In this document: piece by piece, positions 17,187 through 24,094 of the stretch
How the letters are laid out: each line of letters begins with the position of its first letter
Position numbering within the stretch: the stretch's first letter is position 1
Origin: Bacteroidota bacterium
GTDB lineage: Bacteria > Bacteroidota > Rhodothermia > Rhodothermales > JANQRZ01
Direction: 5' to 3'
NCBI GenBank assembly: GCA_038746285.1
Contig: JBCDKT010000007.1
Coordinates: 1-64,000, forward strand
DNA: 64,000 nucleotides
The notes under the pieces: generated by a model
Database searches by the model: none
What the model saw: only the letters and a program-made list of their open reading frames with translations
What the model was told of the DNA's origin: nothing
Program-made: the position numbers and the translations under genes

Positions 17187-17275
17187 GAATGGGAGAGAGG
17201 GAGAGAGGGAGAATGGGAGATGGAGTATGGAGGAGCGCGCGCTATTCTCTATCCTCCATGCTCTATCCTCTCGTG
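17187..17275 (+). repeat. Purine/pyrimidine dyad spanning the next gene's start
   Basis: Repeated GGGAGAGAGGGAGAATGG-type purine sequence is followed by TCCTCCATGCTCTATCCTCT. GATGGAGTATGGAGGA and TCCTCCATGCTCTATC pair at 14 of 16 positions. The ATG of the downstream lipoprotein lies inside the pyrimidine arm, which also encodes its signal peptide. Confidence 0.65.
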
Positions 17276-18202
17276 TGTCTGCTCTGTCTCACAGGGTGCG
17301 GCGGTGGGGGGGGCGAAAATGGTCTCCTGCTGGACCTCGACAAGCGCAACCCGGAGCGGCTGCTGCGCTTCTACCTCGGCTCCTACCTCGGCCCGGACGG
17401 CGGCGACGCGTTCGAGGCGGGCCTGCTCTCCGGCGACGGCGACTTCCGGCTCCACCCCGAGCGCCTCGACGCCCGCTGGCGCGCCGCGCTCGACAGCGCC
17501 AACGCCGACGGCGACGCGGCCATCGACTGGGACGAGTTCATCGACTTCGTCGACCGGACCTACGCCGCGGCGCGCGGCCTGCCGCCGACGCTGGGCGCGT
17601 TCCGGACTAGCGCGCCCTACGCCGGCGGCGACCCGGCCTGGTTCACGGTCGAGATCGACGGCGTGATGACGAACGCCCGGCGGCACATCTTCGTCCCGAT
17701 GGCGAGCCTCCGCGCGGCGCTCGAAGGGTACCGGCAAAACGATGACCGGCTCATCTACCCCGTCGGCACGACGCTTGTCGGCGAGCACCGGGTGGACGGC
17801 GCGCTCGCCGAGACGACCGTCAAGCTCCGCCGCGCCGACGGCTTCTGGGACTTCTTCGTCTACGGTGCCGACGGACGGCTTGCGGCGGCGACCGCGACCG
17901 AGCCGCGCCCGCTCCAGAGTCCGACGCAGTGCACCGGCTGCCACTTCGGGCAGAAGCAGTTCGAGCCGGAGAGGAGCTTCCCCGCCGCCGCGCCCGACGG
18001 GCCGTTCGGGCCGCGCGGCATCCGCGTCGGGGAGGCGATGCGCAACGCCTCGGTCGTCCCCTTCTTCAACGAGCACGCCAAGCGCAGCGACTCCGTGCTC
18101 GGCATCTACGGCACCCTCTTCGTCTCCGGTCTCCTCGCCGACCGCACCGCCGGCCGCCTCGCGCCGGAGGACGCGGCCCTGCTCGAAACCCTCGGGCTGT
18201 GA
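17258..18202 (+). CDS. Mono-haem cytochrome-like lipoprotein with EF-hand-like loop
   Basis: 314 residues. The ATG at 17258 yields MLYPLVCLLCLTGCGGGG, a lipoprotein signal with the lipobox LTGC; the frame is open far upstream, but there it overlaps the cytochrome gene. NADGDAAIDWDEF near residue 80 is an EF-hand-like calcium loop. A single CxxCH motif (CTGCHFGQ) lies near residue 228, so one c-type haem is likely. No family is recognised between these. With the multihaem cytochrome upstream and a membrane protein overlapping downstream it probably belongs to an electron-transfer operon. Confidence 0.8.
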   Translation: MLYPLVCLLCLTGCGGGGGENGLLLDLDKRNPERLLRFYLGSYLGPDGGDAFEAGLLSGDGDFRLHPERLDARWRAALDSANADGDAAIDWDEFIDFVDRTYAAARGLPPTLGAFRTSAPYAGGDPAWFTVEIDGVMTNARRHIFVPMASLRAALEGYRQNDDRLIYPVGTTLVGEHRVDGALAETTVKLRRADGFWDFFVYGADGRLAAATATEPRPLQSPTQCTGCHFGQKQFEPERSFPAAAPDGPFGPRGIRVGEAMRNASVVPFFNEHAKRSDSVLGIYGTLFVSGLLADRTAGRLAPEDAALLETLGL

Positions 18203-18438
18203 TGCGCTGGCTCGACCGGGTCCCGCTATGGATACTCGCCGCCGGAGCGCTCTTCATGGCGCTCGCGCCGTTCGTGCCCGAGCCACACCTGTGGCGCGAC
18301 CTGAAGTGGCTCCTCGCAGGGGACCTGACGCGCCCCGAAGACATCTTCGACCTGTTCTGGCACAGCGCGCTGCCGGTCCTGCTCGCTGTCCGGCTCGTCC
18401 GCGACCGGAAGAAAAAGAGCGCGGCAGAGGGGGCGTGA
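18202..18438 (+). CDS. Small membrane protein in the cytochrome operon
   Basis: A 78-residue product (MRWLDRVPLWILAAGALFMALAPFVP...). It has one clear N-terminal hydrophobic helix and a second weaker one (LFWHSALPVLLAVRLV), then a basic tail (RDRKKKSAAEGA). Its ATG overlaps the previous stop by one base (TGATG), implying coupled translation with the haem lipoprotein. No family recognised; a membrane anchor or quinone-side partner is possible. Confidence 0.75.
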   Translation: MRWLDRVPLWILAAGALFMALAPFVPEPHLWRDLKWLLAGDLTRPEDIFDLFWHSALPVLLAVRLVRDRKKKSAAEGA

Positions 18439-18456
18439 CCTGGCCCCCGATGGCGC

Positions 18457-18465
18457 TATCTTTCG
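18457..18465 (+). promoter_or_regulatory. Putative -7 box of folB-folK
   Basis: TATCTTTCG, 19 bases upstream of the folB start, an almost exact Bacteroidota -7 element. Confidence 0.55.
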
Positions 18466-18484
18466 GCATCCACCACCGGCTCGC

Positions 18485-18877
18485 ATGACTGACCACTCCC
18501 GCTCCGCCGACTCGACCGGCACCGTCCGGCTCGTCAACGCCGTGTTCTACGCGCACCACGGCGTGATGCAGGAGGAGCACCGCATCGGCGGGCGCTACGA
18601 GGTGGACGTGGCGATGGACCTCGACTTCCGCGCCGCCGCCGAGAACGACGACCTGGACCGGACCGTCGACTACGAGCAGGTCTACAGCCTCGTCCGCGAG
18701 CATGTGACCGGCAACAAGTTCTACCTGATCGAGAAGCTGGCCTACCAGATCGCGCAGGCGGTGCTGGAGGCGTTCGCTATCGTTGAGCGGGCCGAGGTGA
18801 CGGTGCGCAAGGCGAACCCGCCGGTCGGCGGGTCCGTGGACCGGGCCGAAGTGGTCTACAGAGCCGTGCGGGGATGA
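18485..18877 (+). CDS. folB: Dihydroneopterin aldolase
   Basis: This 130-residue enzyme converts 7,8-dihydroneopterin to 6-hydroxymethyl-dihydropterin in folate synthesis. Family features seen are VNAVFYAHHGVMQEEHRIGGRYEVDVAMDLDF, the DLDRTVDYEQVYSLVREH stretch, the YLIEKLAYQIA helix with the conserved Glu-Lys, and AEVTVRKANPPV. It overlaps the next gene by four bases (ATGA), and the next enzyme in the pathway is encoded there. Confidence 0.95.
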   Translation: MTDHSRSADSTGTVRLVNAVFYAHHGVMQEEHRIGGRYEVDVAMDLDFRAAAENDDLDRTVDYEQVYSLVREHVTGNKFYLIEKLAYQIAQAVLEAFAIVERAEVTVRKANPPVGGSVDRAEVVYRAVRG

Positions 18878-20088
18878 GAGACGAGGCACGCGTATTCGTG
18901 GGCCTGGGCGCGAACCTGGGCGACCGGGCGGCCCAACTGCGGACGGCGATCCGGGTGCTCGCCGCCGAGCCCGAGGTGCGCGCCGGAGCCGTCTCGCCAG
19001 TCTACGAGTCGAAGGCCCACACGCTCGGCAGCGGCGAGCCGCAGCCGCCCTACCTCAACGCTGTCGCCGAACTGCGGACGACGCTCGAGCCGGACCTCCT
19101 GCTCGCCCTCTTCGAGCGCATCGAGCGCTCCGCCGGCCGCGACCGCTCCGGCGACGCCGCCCGCTGGGCTGCCCGGCCGCTAGACCTCGACCTGCTGCTC
19201 TACGACGACCGCGTGATCCGTACTGAGGCCCTCGCCGTCCCGCACCCACGCCTCGCCGAGCGCCGCTTCGTCCTCCACCCCCTCGCCGACCTCGCCCCGG
19301 ACCTCGTGGTTCCGGTCCTCGACGCACCGGTCCGGCAGCTTTTGGAAGACTGCCCCGACGCCGGCTCCATCCGCCGGACGGCGCACCGCCTCGCTCCCTC
19401 GCTCGCCGACACGGAGCCGCTCTTGCCCGAGGCGCTGCGCTACGTCGCCGTCGAGGGCGTAATCGGTGCGGGGAAGACCTCGCTCGCCCGGCTCCTCGCC
19501 GAGCGGACCGGGGCGCGGCTCGTGCTCGAAGAGTTCGAAGAGAACCCGTTCCTCCCCGACTTCTACCGCGACGCCGTGCGCTGGGCCTTCCACACCCAGC
19601 TCGCCTTCCTCGCCAGCCGCTTCCGCCAGCAGAAAGCCCTCGGTGCGGGCGACCTGTTCCACCACGCCACCGTCGCCGACTACACCTTCGACAAGGACCG
19701 CATCTTCGCCCACATCACGCTCTCGGGCGACGAACTGCAACTCTACGAAACGCTCTATGGCCTGATGGAGACGGCGACGCCGCAGCCCGACCTCGTGGTC
19801 TACCTCCAAAGCTCCGTGGACCGGCTGATGGAGAACATCGCGCAGCGCGGGCGGGACTACGAAAAGGACATGGACCGGGACTATATCGCAGAGCTGTCGG
19901 GGGCGTACGACCAATACTTCAAGCATTACACGAGAGGTCCCCTGCTCATCATCGACGGCACCACGATGGACTTCGTGAACGACCCCGACGACTTCGAGCG
20001 GCTCGTCCGCCAGATCGCCGCGATGGCGGGGCGGCCCGGGACCGTCCGCTTCAACCCCGTCGCGGAAGGGCAGTTGGACCTGCTCTAG
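18874..20088 (+). CDS. folK: Bifunctional HPPK (FolK) - deoxynucleoside kinase fusion
   Basis: 404 residues. Residues 1-165 are hydroxymethyl-dihydropterin pyrophosphokinase (FVGLGANLGDRAAQLRTAI, YLNAVAELRT, RPLDLDLLLYDD, VPHPRLAERRFVLHPL). Residues about 188-395 are a deoxynucleoside kinase (YVAVEGVIGAGKTSLARLL P-loop, LEEFEENPFLPDFY, QLAFLASRF, VYLQSSVDRLMENI, RGRDYEKDMDRDYI). The first half makes a folate precursor; the second phosphorylates a salvaged deoxynucleoside. Each half is near full length and the frame is unbroken, so the fusion is genuine. I believe similar fusions are annotated in related bacteria. The preferred nucleoside is not evident. Confidence 0.92.
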   Translation: MRDEARVFVGLGANLGDRAAQLRTAIRVLAAEPEVRAGAVSPVYESKAHTLGSGEPQPPYLNAVAELRTTLEPDLLLALFERIERSAGRDRSGDAARWAARPLDLDLLLYDDRVIRTEALAVPHPRLAERRFVLHPLADLAPDLVVPVLDAPVRQLLEDCPDAGSIRRTAHRLAPSLADTEPLLPEALRYVAVEGVIGAGKTSLARLLAERTGARLVLEEFEENPFLPDFYRDAVRWAFHTQLAFLASRFRQQKALGAGDLFHHATVADYTFDKDRIFAHITLSGDELQLYETLYGLMETATPQPDLVVYLQSSVDRLMENIAQRGRDYEKDMDRDYIAELSGAYDQYFKHYTRGPLLIIDGTTMDFVNDPDDFERLVRQIAAMAGRPGTVRFNPVAEGQLDLL

Positions 20089-20093
20089 ATAAC

Positions 20094-20387
20094 TCAAGTT
20101 GCGTGGTACGGGAGCCGCTCCGGTCTCAGCGTGAGCACCGACAGGAACGCCTTCAACTCGAACCTCCGCGCCGTCACTGCGTGGACCGGCGTCGGTAGCA
20201 GGCGCTCCAACGAACTGAAGCTCGTCTCGACCACCCTTCGGTTCGGTGGGGTACTCGTTGTAGGCCCTGCCGCCGTGTAGGACCAAGCCTGTCGGCAGGT
20301 TGAGCGCGAAGTTCTTCAGTTCGGCTGTGTCACTGTAGGATCCCGGCGTGAGATGCTCGGTGAGGCTCACAGCCGCCGGGCAGAGCG
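20094..20387 (-). pseudogene. Remnant of an IS982-like DDE transposase
   Basis: Two pieces of a transposase C-terminal half are readable on the minus strand in different frames. The first, about 20265-20387, includes LTPGSYSDTAELKNFALNLP and HGGRAYNEY. The second, about 20094-20235, includes NRRVVETSFSSLERLLPTPV and HAVTARRFELKAFLSVLTL, ending in a stop. These resemble IS982-family transposases. The N-terminal half is absent and the segment that normally lies between the two pieces (about 60 residues) is missing with a frame change, so the element is dead. No terminal inverted repeats were identified. Confidence 0.75.
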
Positions 20388-21281
20388 TCAGAGCGCGAGG
20401 TCGTTGGTCCAGTAGGCGTCTGCGCCGGGTGTCGCGGCGATCAGGTCGCGCTCACTCATCCAGTTCTCCAACTGCCGGTAGTAGGCCGTGCTCATCGAGA
20501 AGTCGTGCGTGAAGCAGGGAACGGTGGCGTCGTAGATCGCCCCGGTCAGCGCGTCGCCGGGGTCGGCCTCGGCGCGGCGGAAGTAGACCTCGCGGGCGGC
20601 CTCGGGGTCCTGCTTGACGGCGTCGACGCCGCGCCGGAGCACGCGGACGAGGCGCGCGAACGTGTCGCGCTCGGCGGCGAGCTTGTCGGGGTGCGTGATG
20701 AGGACGAGCTGGCAGAAGTCGGGGACGCCCCAGTCCTTGAGGGCGAACATCCGCACGTCGAGCCCGCGGTGCCGGGCCTCGACGATCTCGAAGTTGTAGA
20801 AGACGAGCGTCGCCACGTCGGCCTTGCCCTCGGCGAGGGCGTCGGTGTGGTAGAACGAGTTGTTGACCCGGCCGTAGCCGTCCTCGGTGCCGGCCGGGCC
20901 GCCGTCGGCCTCGACCATCGTGGCGACGATCGCGGGACCGCCGGGACCGGGCGCGCCAGGGTACTGGATGCGCGTGCCCGCCATGTCGCGCGGGCGCTCG
21001 ATCTCGGCCGTCGCCATCACGCCGCCATTCGTGTGGAGGAAGCGCGCGAAGCCGACGCAGAGTTCACCTTTGGCGCGGTCCTCGACGAGGTGGAGCGGCT
21101 CGGTGATGGCGCACTCCATCTCGCCGTTTTCAATCGCTTCGACGGCGTCGAGGTGCTCCTCAGGCTCGATCAGTTCGACGTCGAGCCCGGCGTCGCGGAA
21201 CCAGCCGCGGTCTTGGGCGAGGAGGAAGGGGACGTGGTCCGGGTTGAGGAACCACTCGAGGCCGAGGCGAAGGCGGGTCAT
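20388..21281 (-). CDS. THI5/NMT1-like protein under TPP control
   Basis: 297 residues from the ATG at 21281 (MTRLRLGLEWFLNPDHVPFLLAQDRGWFRDAGLDVELIEP...), a periplasmic-binding-protein fold of the NMT1/THI5 family. There is no signal peptide, unlike ThiY-type transport binding proteins, so a cytosolic role such as THI5-like pyrimidine (HMP-P) synthesis is worth considering. The cysteine-rich motif of the yeast enzyme is not present (here VPDFCQLVL). A TPP riboswitch lies immediately upstream, so expression should fall when thiamine pyrophosphate is plentiful. No ABC permease or ATPase partner is adjacent. Confidence 0.85.
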   Translation of the reverse strand: MTRLRLGLEWFLNPDHVPFLLAQDRGWFRDAGLDVELIEPEEHLDAVEAIENGEMECAITEPLHLVEDRAKGELCVGFARFLHTNGGVMATAEIERPRDMAGTRIQYPGAPGPGGPAIVATMVEADGGPAGTEDGYGRVNNSFYHTDALAEGKADVATLVFYNFEIVEARHRGLDVRMFALKDWGVPDFCQLVLITHPDKLAAERDTFARLVRVLRRGVDAVKQDPEAAREVYFRRAEADPGDALTGAIYDATVPCFTHDFSMSTAYYRQLENWMSERDLIAATPGADAYWTNDLAL

Positions 21282-21338
21282 GGCGTAGGCGGCTGGGGTG
21301 AGGGGAAAAGCCAGCCGGACCTGTGCCGGTCGGAGCAC

Positions 21339-21415
21339 TCCCTACGCCGGTGCGAACCGGATCAGGTGCGGAGGGTCTGTCTCAGCCGCCTCCCGATTGC
21401 AGGCGCGGCACCCCT
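21339..21415 (-). ncRNA. TPP (thi-box) riboswitch
   Basis: Read on the minus strand it has the expected order: AGGGGTGCC, then GGCTGAGACAGACCCT, GCACCTGATCCGG, CACCGGCG and TAGGGA. The CTGAGA and ACCTGATC signatures are the pyrophosphate- and pyrimidine-sensing parts. It ends about 58 bases before the THI5-like start, allowing translational or transcriptional control. Confidence 0.93.
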
Positions 21416-21430
21416 GGCTTCCGTTACGCC

Positions 21431-21437
21431 CAAGATA
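21431..21437 (-). promoter_or_regulatory. Putative -7 box upstream of the TPP riboswitch
   Basis: TATCTTG on the minus strand, 16 bases upstream of the riboswitch 5' arm, correctly placed to start the leader RNA. Confidence 0.55.
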
Positions 21438-21463
21438 CGGCAGCCCGGCCTCACGGTCCGGCC

Positions 21464-23968
21464 TCACGTCAGCCTTTCGCGGAAAGCAGACCGCAGGACG
21501 CGCTGCATGACCTCGGGCGTCGGGGCCTGCGCGAGCGCCTCGACGGTCTCCGGCTCGCGCACCGTCCGGGCCGCCGCCGCGAGCAGGCGGAAGTAGGCGT
21601 CAGGGTCCATCTCGGCCGGGGCAAGCGCGACGAGCAGGACGCGGGCGGGCTCGCTGGCACCGGGAAGGCGGACCCCCTCAGGGCAGGTGCCGACGTAGAG
21701 CGCGGGCGCGTCGGCGTGCTCGGTGTGGGTGTGATAGAGAACGGCCCCCGGCGTCACCTCCGGCGTTCCGCGCTCGGGGCTGCCGCCGTCGAGCGCGAGC
21801 AAGCGGGCGAGTGGCGCGGCCTCGGCCGGCGTATCGGAGAACGCGGGGGCGATGACGCCCCGGAGCAGCGTCTCGGTACTGCCCGTGCACAGGCCCGGCG
21901 TGAGCCGCTCCGGTGGGACGCTGAACGCGCCAGCCGCGTCCTCGACTGAAGGCTCGGCTTCGCGCACGTAGGGGTCTACGCGGGTCTCGGAGAGCGTGAC
22001 CGAGAGGAGATCGCAGTCGGGGAAGCGCCGGGCGAGGACGCGGACCAGCCGCTGCGCGCCCGGACGCCACGCCACCGACCCGCTCCGCACGCTGAGCGCG
22101 ACGACGATGTCGCCGGGCCTCACGAGGCCGTCGAGGGAGCGGACCAGCCGGCGCCACTGCGCGACCGGGTAGGGGGTGAGCGTGGCCTCGGGCTCGGCCG
22201 CTTGCAGGCGCGCCTCGACGTCCGCAGCATGCTCGCGCTCGGCGACCACGACGAGGGGGAGGCTCTTGCCGGCCGCGAGCACCTTGAGCGCGCGTGCCGC
22301 CCGGGCGAAGCCCGGTTCGCGGTGGAGGAGCGGCGGGACGAGGACCACCATGCGCTGAGCCGCCGCCAGCGGGGCGGCGAGGCGGGCGACGATCATCATC
22401 GCCCGGGTGTCCTCCAGCACGCCGTCGATGACGTGCCCGAAAACAGCCGTGCCCGGCGTCCACTCGCCGTTCCAGCCCGCCACGATCTCCGAGGCCCGCA
22501 GTTCGCGCACGCCGCGGACGATACCGACCACCGGGTTGTCGTCGATCCGCACCGTCTGGACGGCGGGGACGCTGGCGGCCGTCGCCCACTCGACGGCCCG
22601 CTCCATCAGCGCCTCGGCCTCGGCCACGCGCGCGGCCTCGCCCGGACCGCCCCGCGCCACGGCGAGAGGGTAGACTGGCTGCTCACTCGCTGGGCTACGC
22701 AGCAGCAGCGCGAGCTGCATCAGTTCCTCGGCCGTCTCCGGGTTGGAGAGCGGGACGATGATCCGCTCCGGGGCCTCGGTCGGTTCGTAGGGCGCGTCGG
22801 CGGCGGCGAGAGCCGCCCGCCGCCCGAAGACCCGCACCAGCGTCGGCCCGACGAGGCACGTCAGCACGATCGTCAGCACGACCGCGTTGACGGCGACGGC
22901 GTCGAAGAGGCCCATCTCGAACCCGACCAGCGTGACGGCGAGCGTCGCGGCCGCCTGCGGCATCGTCAGCCCGGCGACGGCCACGCCTTCGTCCCGCGAG
23001 AACCCGAGGACCGGCGCGAGCGCAAGCGTGGCGAGGCCCTTGCCGACTACGACGAGGCCGGTGAAGGCGAGCGCGAGCACCCACACGTCCAGCGCGCCGA
23101 GCACCCGGACGTCGACGAGGAGGCCGACCGAGACGAGGAAAAACGGGACGAGGAACGCGTCGCCGACGAAGCGGAGCCGGGTCATCAGCGGGCTCCGCTT
23201 CGGGACGAGCCGGTTGAGGGCGATTCCGGCGAGGAAGGCCCCGATGATCGGGGCGAGGCGGACGAGCGAGGCCGTCCACGCGGCGAGGAATACGGCGGCA
23301 AGTAGGAACGCGAACGCCGCGTCGTCCTCGCGCCGGACGCGCCGGAAGAACTGGCCCGCGAGGCGCGGCAGCCCAGCCAGCACGGCGAGCGTCCACACGG
23401 CCGCCCCGCCGGCAAACGTCACCCAGAACCCTGCGCCGGTCTCGCCGCTTACGACGCCCTGCACGACGGCCAGCACGATGAGTGAGAGCAGGTCCGTCAC
23501 GAGCGTCGCGCCGGTGGCGATCACGAACGGCCGCTCCCCCGCGACCCCCAGCCGGCGGGCGAGCGGAAGCGCCAGGAGCGTGTGGCTCCCGACGATGCTT
23601 CCGAGCAGAGCCGCCGCCGCAAACCCATATCCGAGCACCCCCATCCCGGCCACGAGCGCGAGCGCCATCGGCCCGGCGAACGACGCGAGCCCGAAGGCGA
23701 GCGCGGCCCGGCGCTGCTGCCGGAACTCGCCGAGGTCGAGCGTGACCCCCGCCATGAACATCAGGTAGAGCAGCCCGAACGTGCCCAGGAGGACGAACGT
23801 CGCGTCGCGCTCCAGCAGGCCGGTCACGCTCGGCCCCGCGACCGCGCCGAGGGCGATCAGCCCCACCAGGCCGGGCATGCGCAGGCGCTCGAAGAGCAGC
23901 GGCCCGACGAGCAGGATCACCATCGTGATCGCGACGATGAGGACGGGGTCCGTAACCGGAAGAGGCAC
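21464..23968 (-). CDS. Kef-type cation:proton antiporter with cytoplasmic USP-like and EIIA-like region
   Basis: About 834 residues from a GTG at 23968 (VPLPVTDPVLIVAITMVILLVGPLLF...); the frame is open to a TTG at 24034 lying inside the promoter box, so the shorter start is preferred. Residues about 8-385 carry around 12 membrane helices of the CPA2 family (GLLYLMFMAGVTLDL, GSIVGSHTLLALPLARRL, LAPIIGAFLAGIALNRL, LVPFFLVSVGLLVDV). Residues about 400-560 look like tandem universal-stress-protein folds. The last 130 residues resemble a PTS EIIA type-2 domain, with VLYHTHTEHADAPALYVG where EIIA has its His motif. It probably exchanges Na+ or K+ for H+, with gating by the cytoplasmic part. Confidence 0.85.
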   Translation of the reverse strand: MPLPVTDPVLIVAITMVILLVGPLLFERLRMPGLVGLIALGAVAGPSVTGLLERDATFVLLGTFGLLYLMFMAGVTLDLGEFRQQRRAALAFGLASFAGPMALALVAGMGVLGYGFAAAALLGSIVGSHTLLALPLARRLGVAGERPFVIATGATLVTDLLSLIVLAVVQGVVSGETGAGFWVTFAGGAAVWTLAVLAGLPRLAGQFFRRVRREDDAAFAFLLAAVFLAAWTASLVRLAPIIGAFLAGIALNRLVPKRSPLMTRLRFVGDAFLVPFFLVSVGLLVDVRVLGALDVWVLALAFTGLVVVGKGLATLALAPVLGFSRDEGVAVAGLTMPQAAATLAVTLVGFEMGLFDAVAVNAVVLTIVLTCLVGPTLVRVFGRRAALAAADAPYEPTEAPERIIVPLSNPETAEELMQLALLLRSPASEQPVYPLAVARGGPGEAARVAEAEALMERAVEWATAASVPAVQTVRIDDNPVVGIVRGVRELRASEIVAGWNGEWTPGTAVFGHVIDGVLEDTRAMMIVARLAAPLAAAQRMVVLVPPLLHREPGFARAARALKVLAAGKSLPLVVVAEREHAADVEARLQAAEPEATLTPYPVAQWRRLVRSLDGLVRPGDIVVALSVRSGSVAWRPGAQRLVRVLARRFPDCDLLSVTLSETRVDPYVREAEPSVEDAAGAFSVPPERLTPGLCTGSTETLLRGVIAPAFSDTPAEAAPLARLLALDGGSPERGTPEVTPGAVLYHTHTEHADAPALYVGTCPEGVRLPGASEPARVLLVALAPAEMDPDAYFRLLAAAARTVREPETVEALAQAPTPEVMQRVLRSAFRERLT

Positions 23969-24030
23969 GAGCGGTCGGGTGCGCTGAGGCGGGGCGAGAG
24001 GGGAGGCCAGGGCGCTCCGCCTCCGCTCGC

Positions 24031-24038
24031 CCAAGATA
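24031..24038 (-). promoter_or_regulatory. Putative -7 box of the antiporter gene
   Basis: TATCTTGG on the minus strand, 62 bases upstream of the GTG at 23968. Its presence argues against the TTG at 24034 as the start. Confidence 0.5.
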
Positions 24039-24094
24039 AGCGCGGGGGCGAGCCGCCACGCTTCGCCCCCGCGCCAAACCTGAGCTAGCTAGCC

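Noticed and set aside
16634-17257. Long upstream extension of the mono-haem lipoprotein frame
   Set aside because: It overlaps the cytochrome gene; the ATG at 17258 begins a proper lipoprotein signal.
24032-24034. TTG as start of the antiporter gene
   Set aside because: It lies inside the TATCTTGG promoter-like box; the GTG at 23968 begins just before the first membrane helix.
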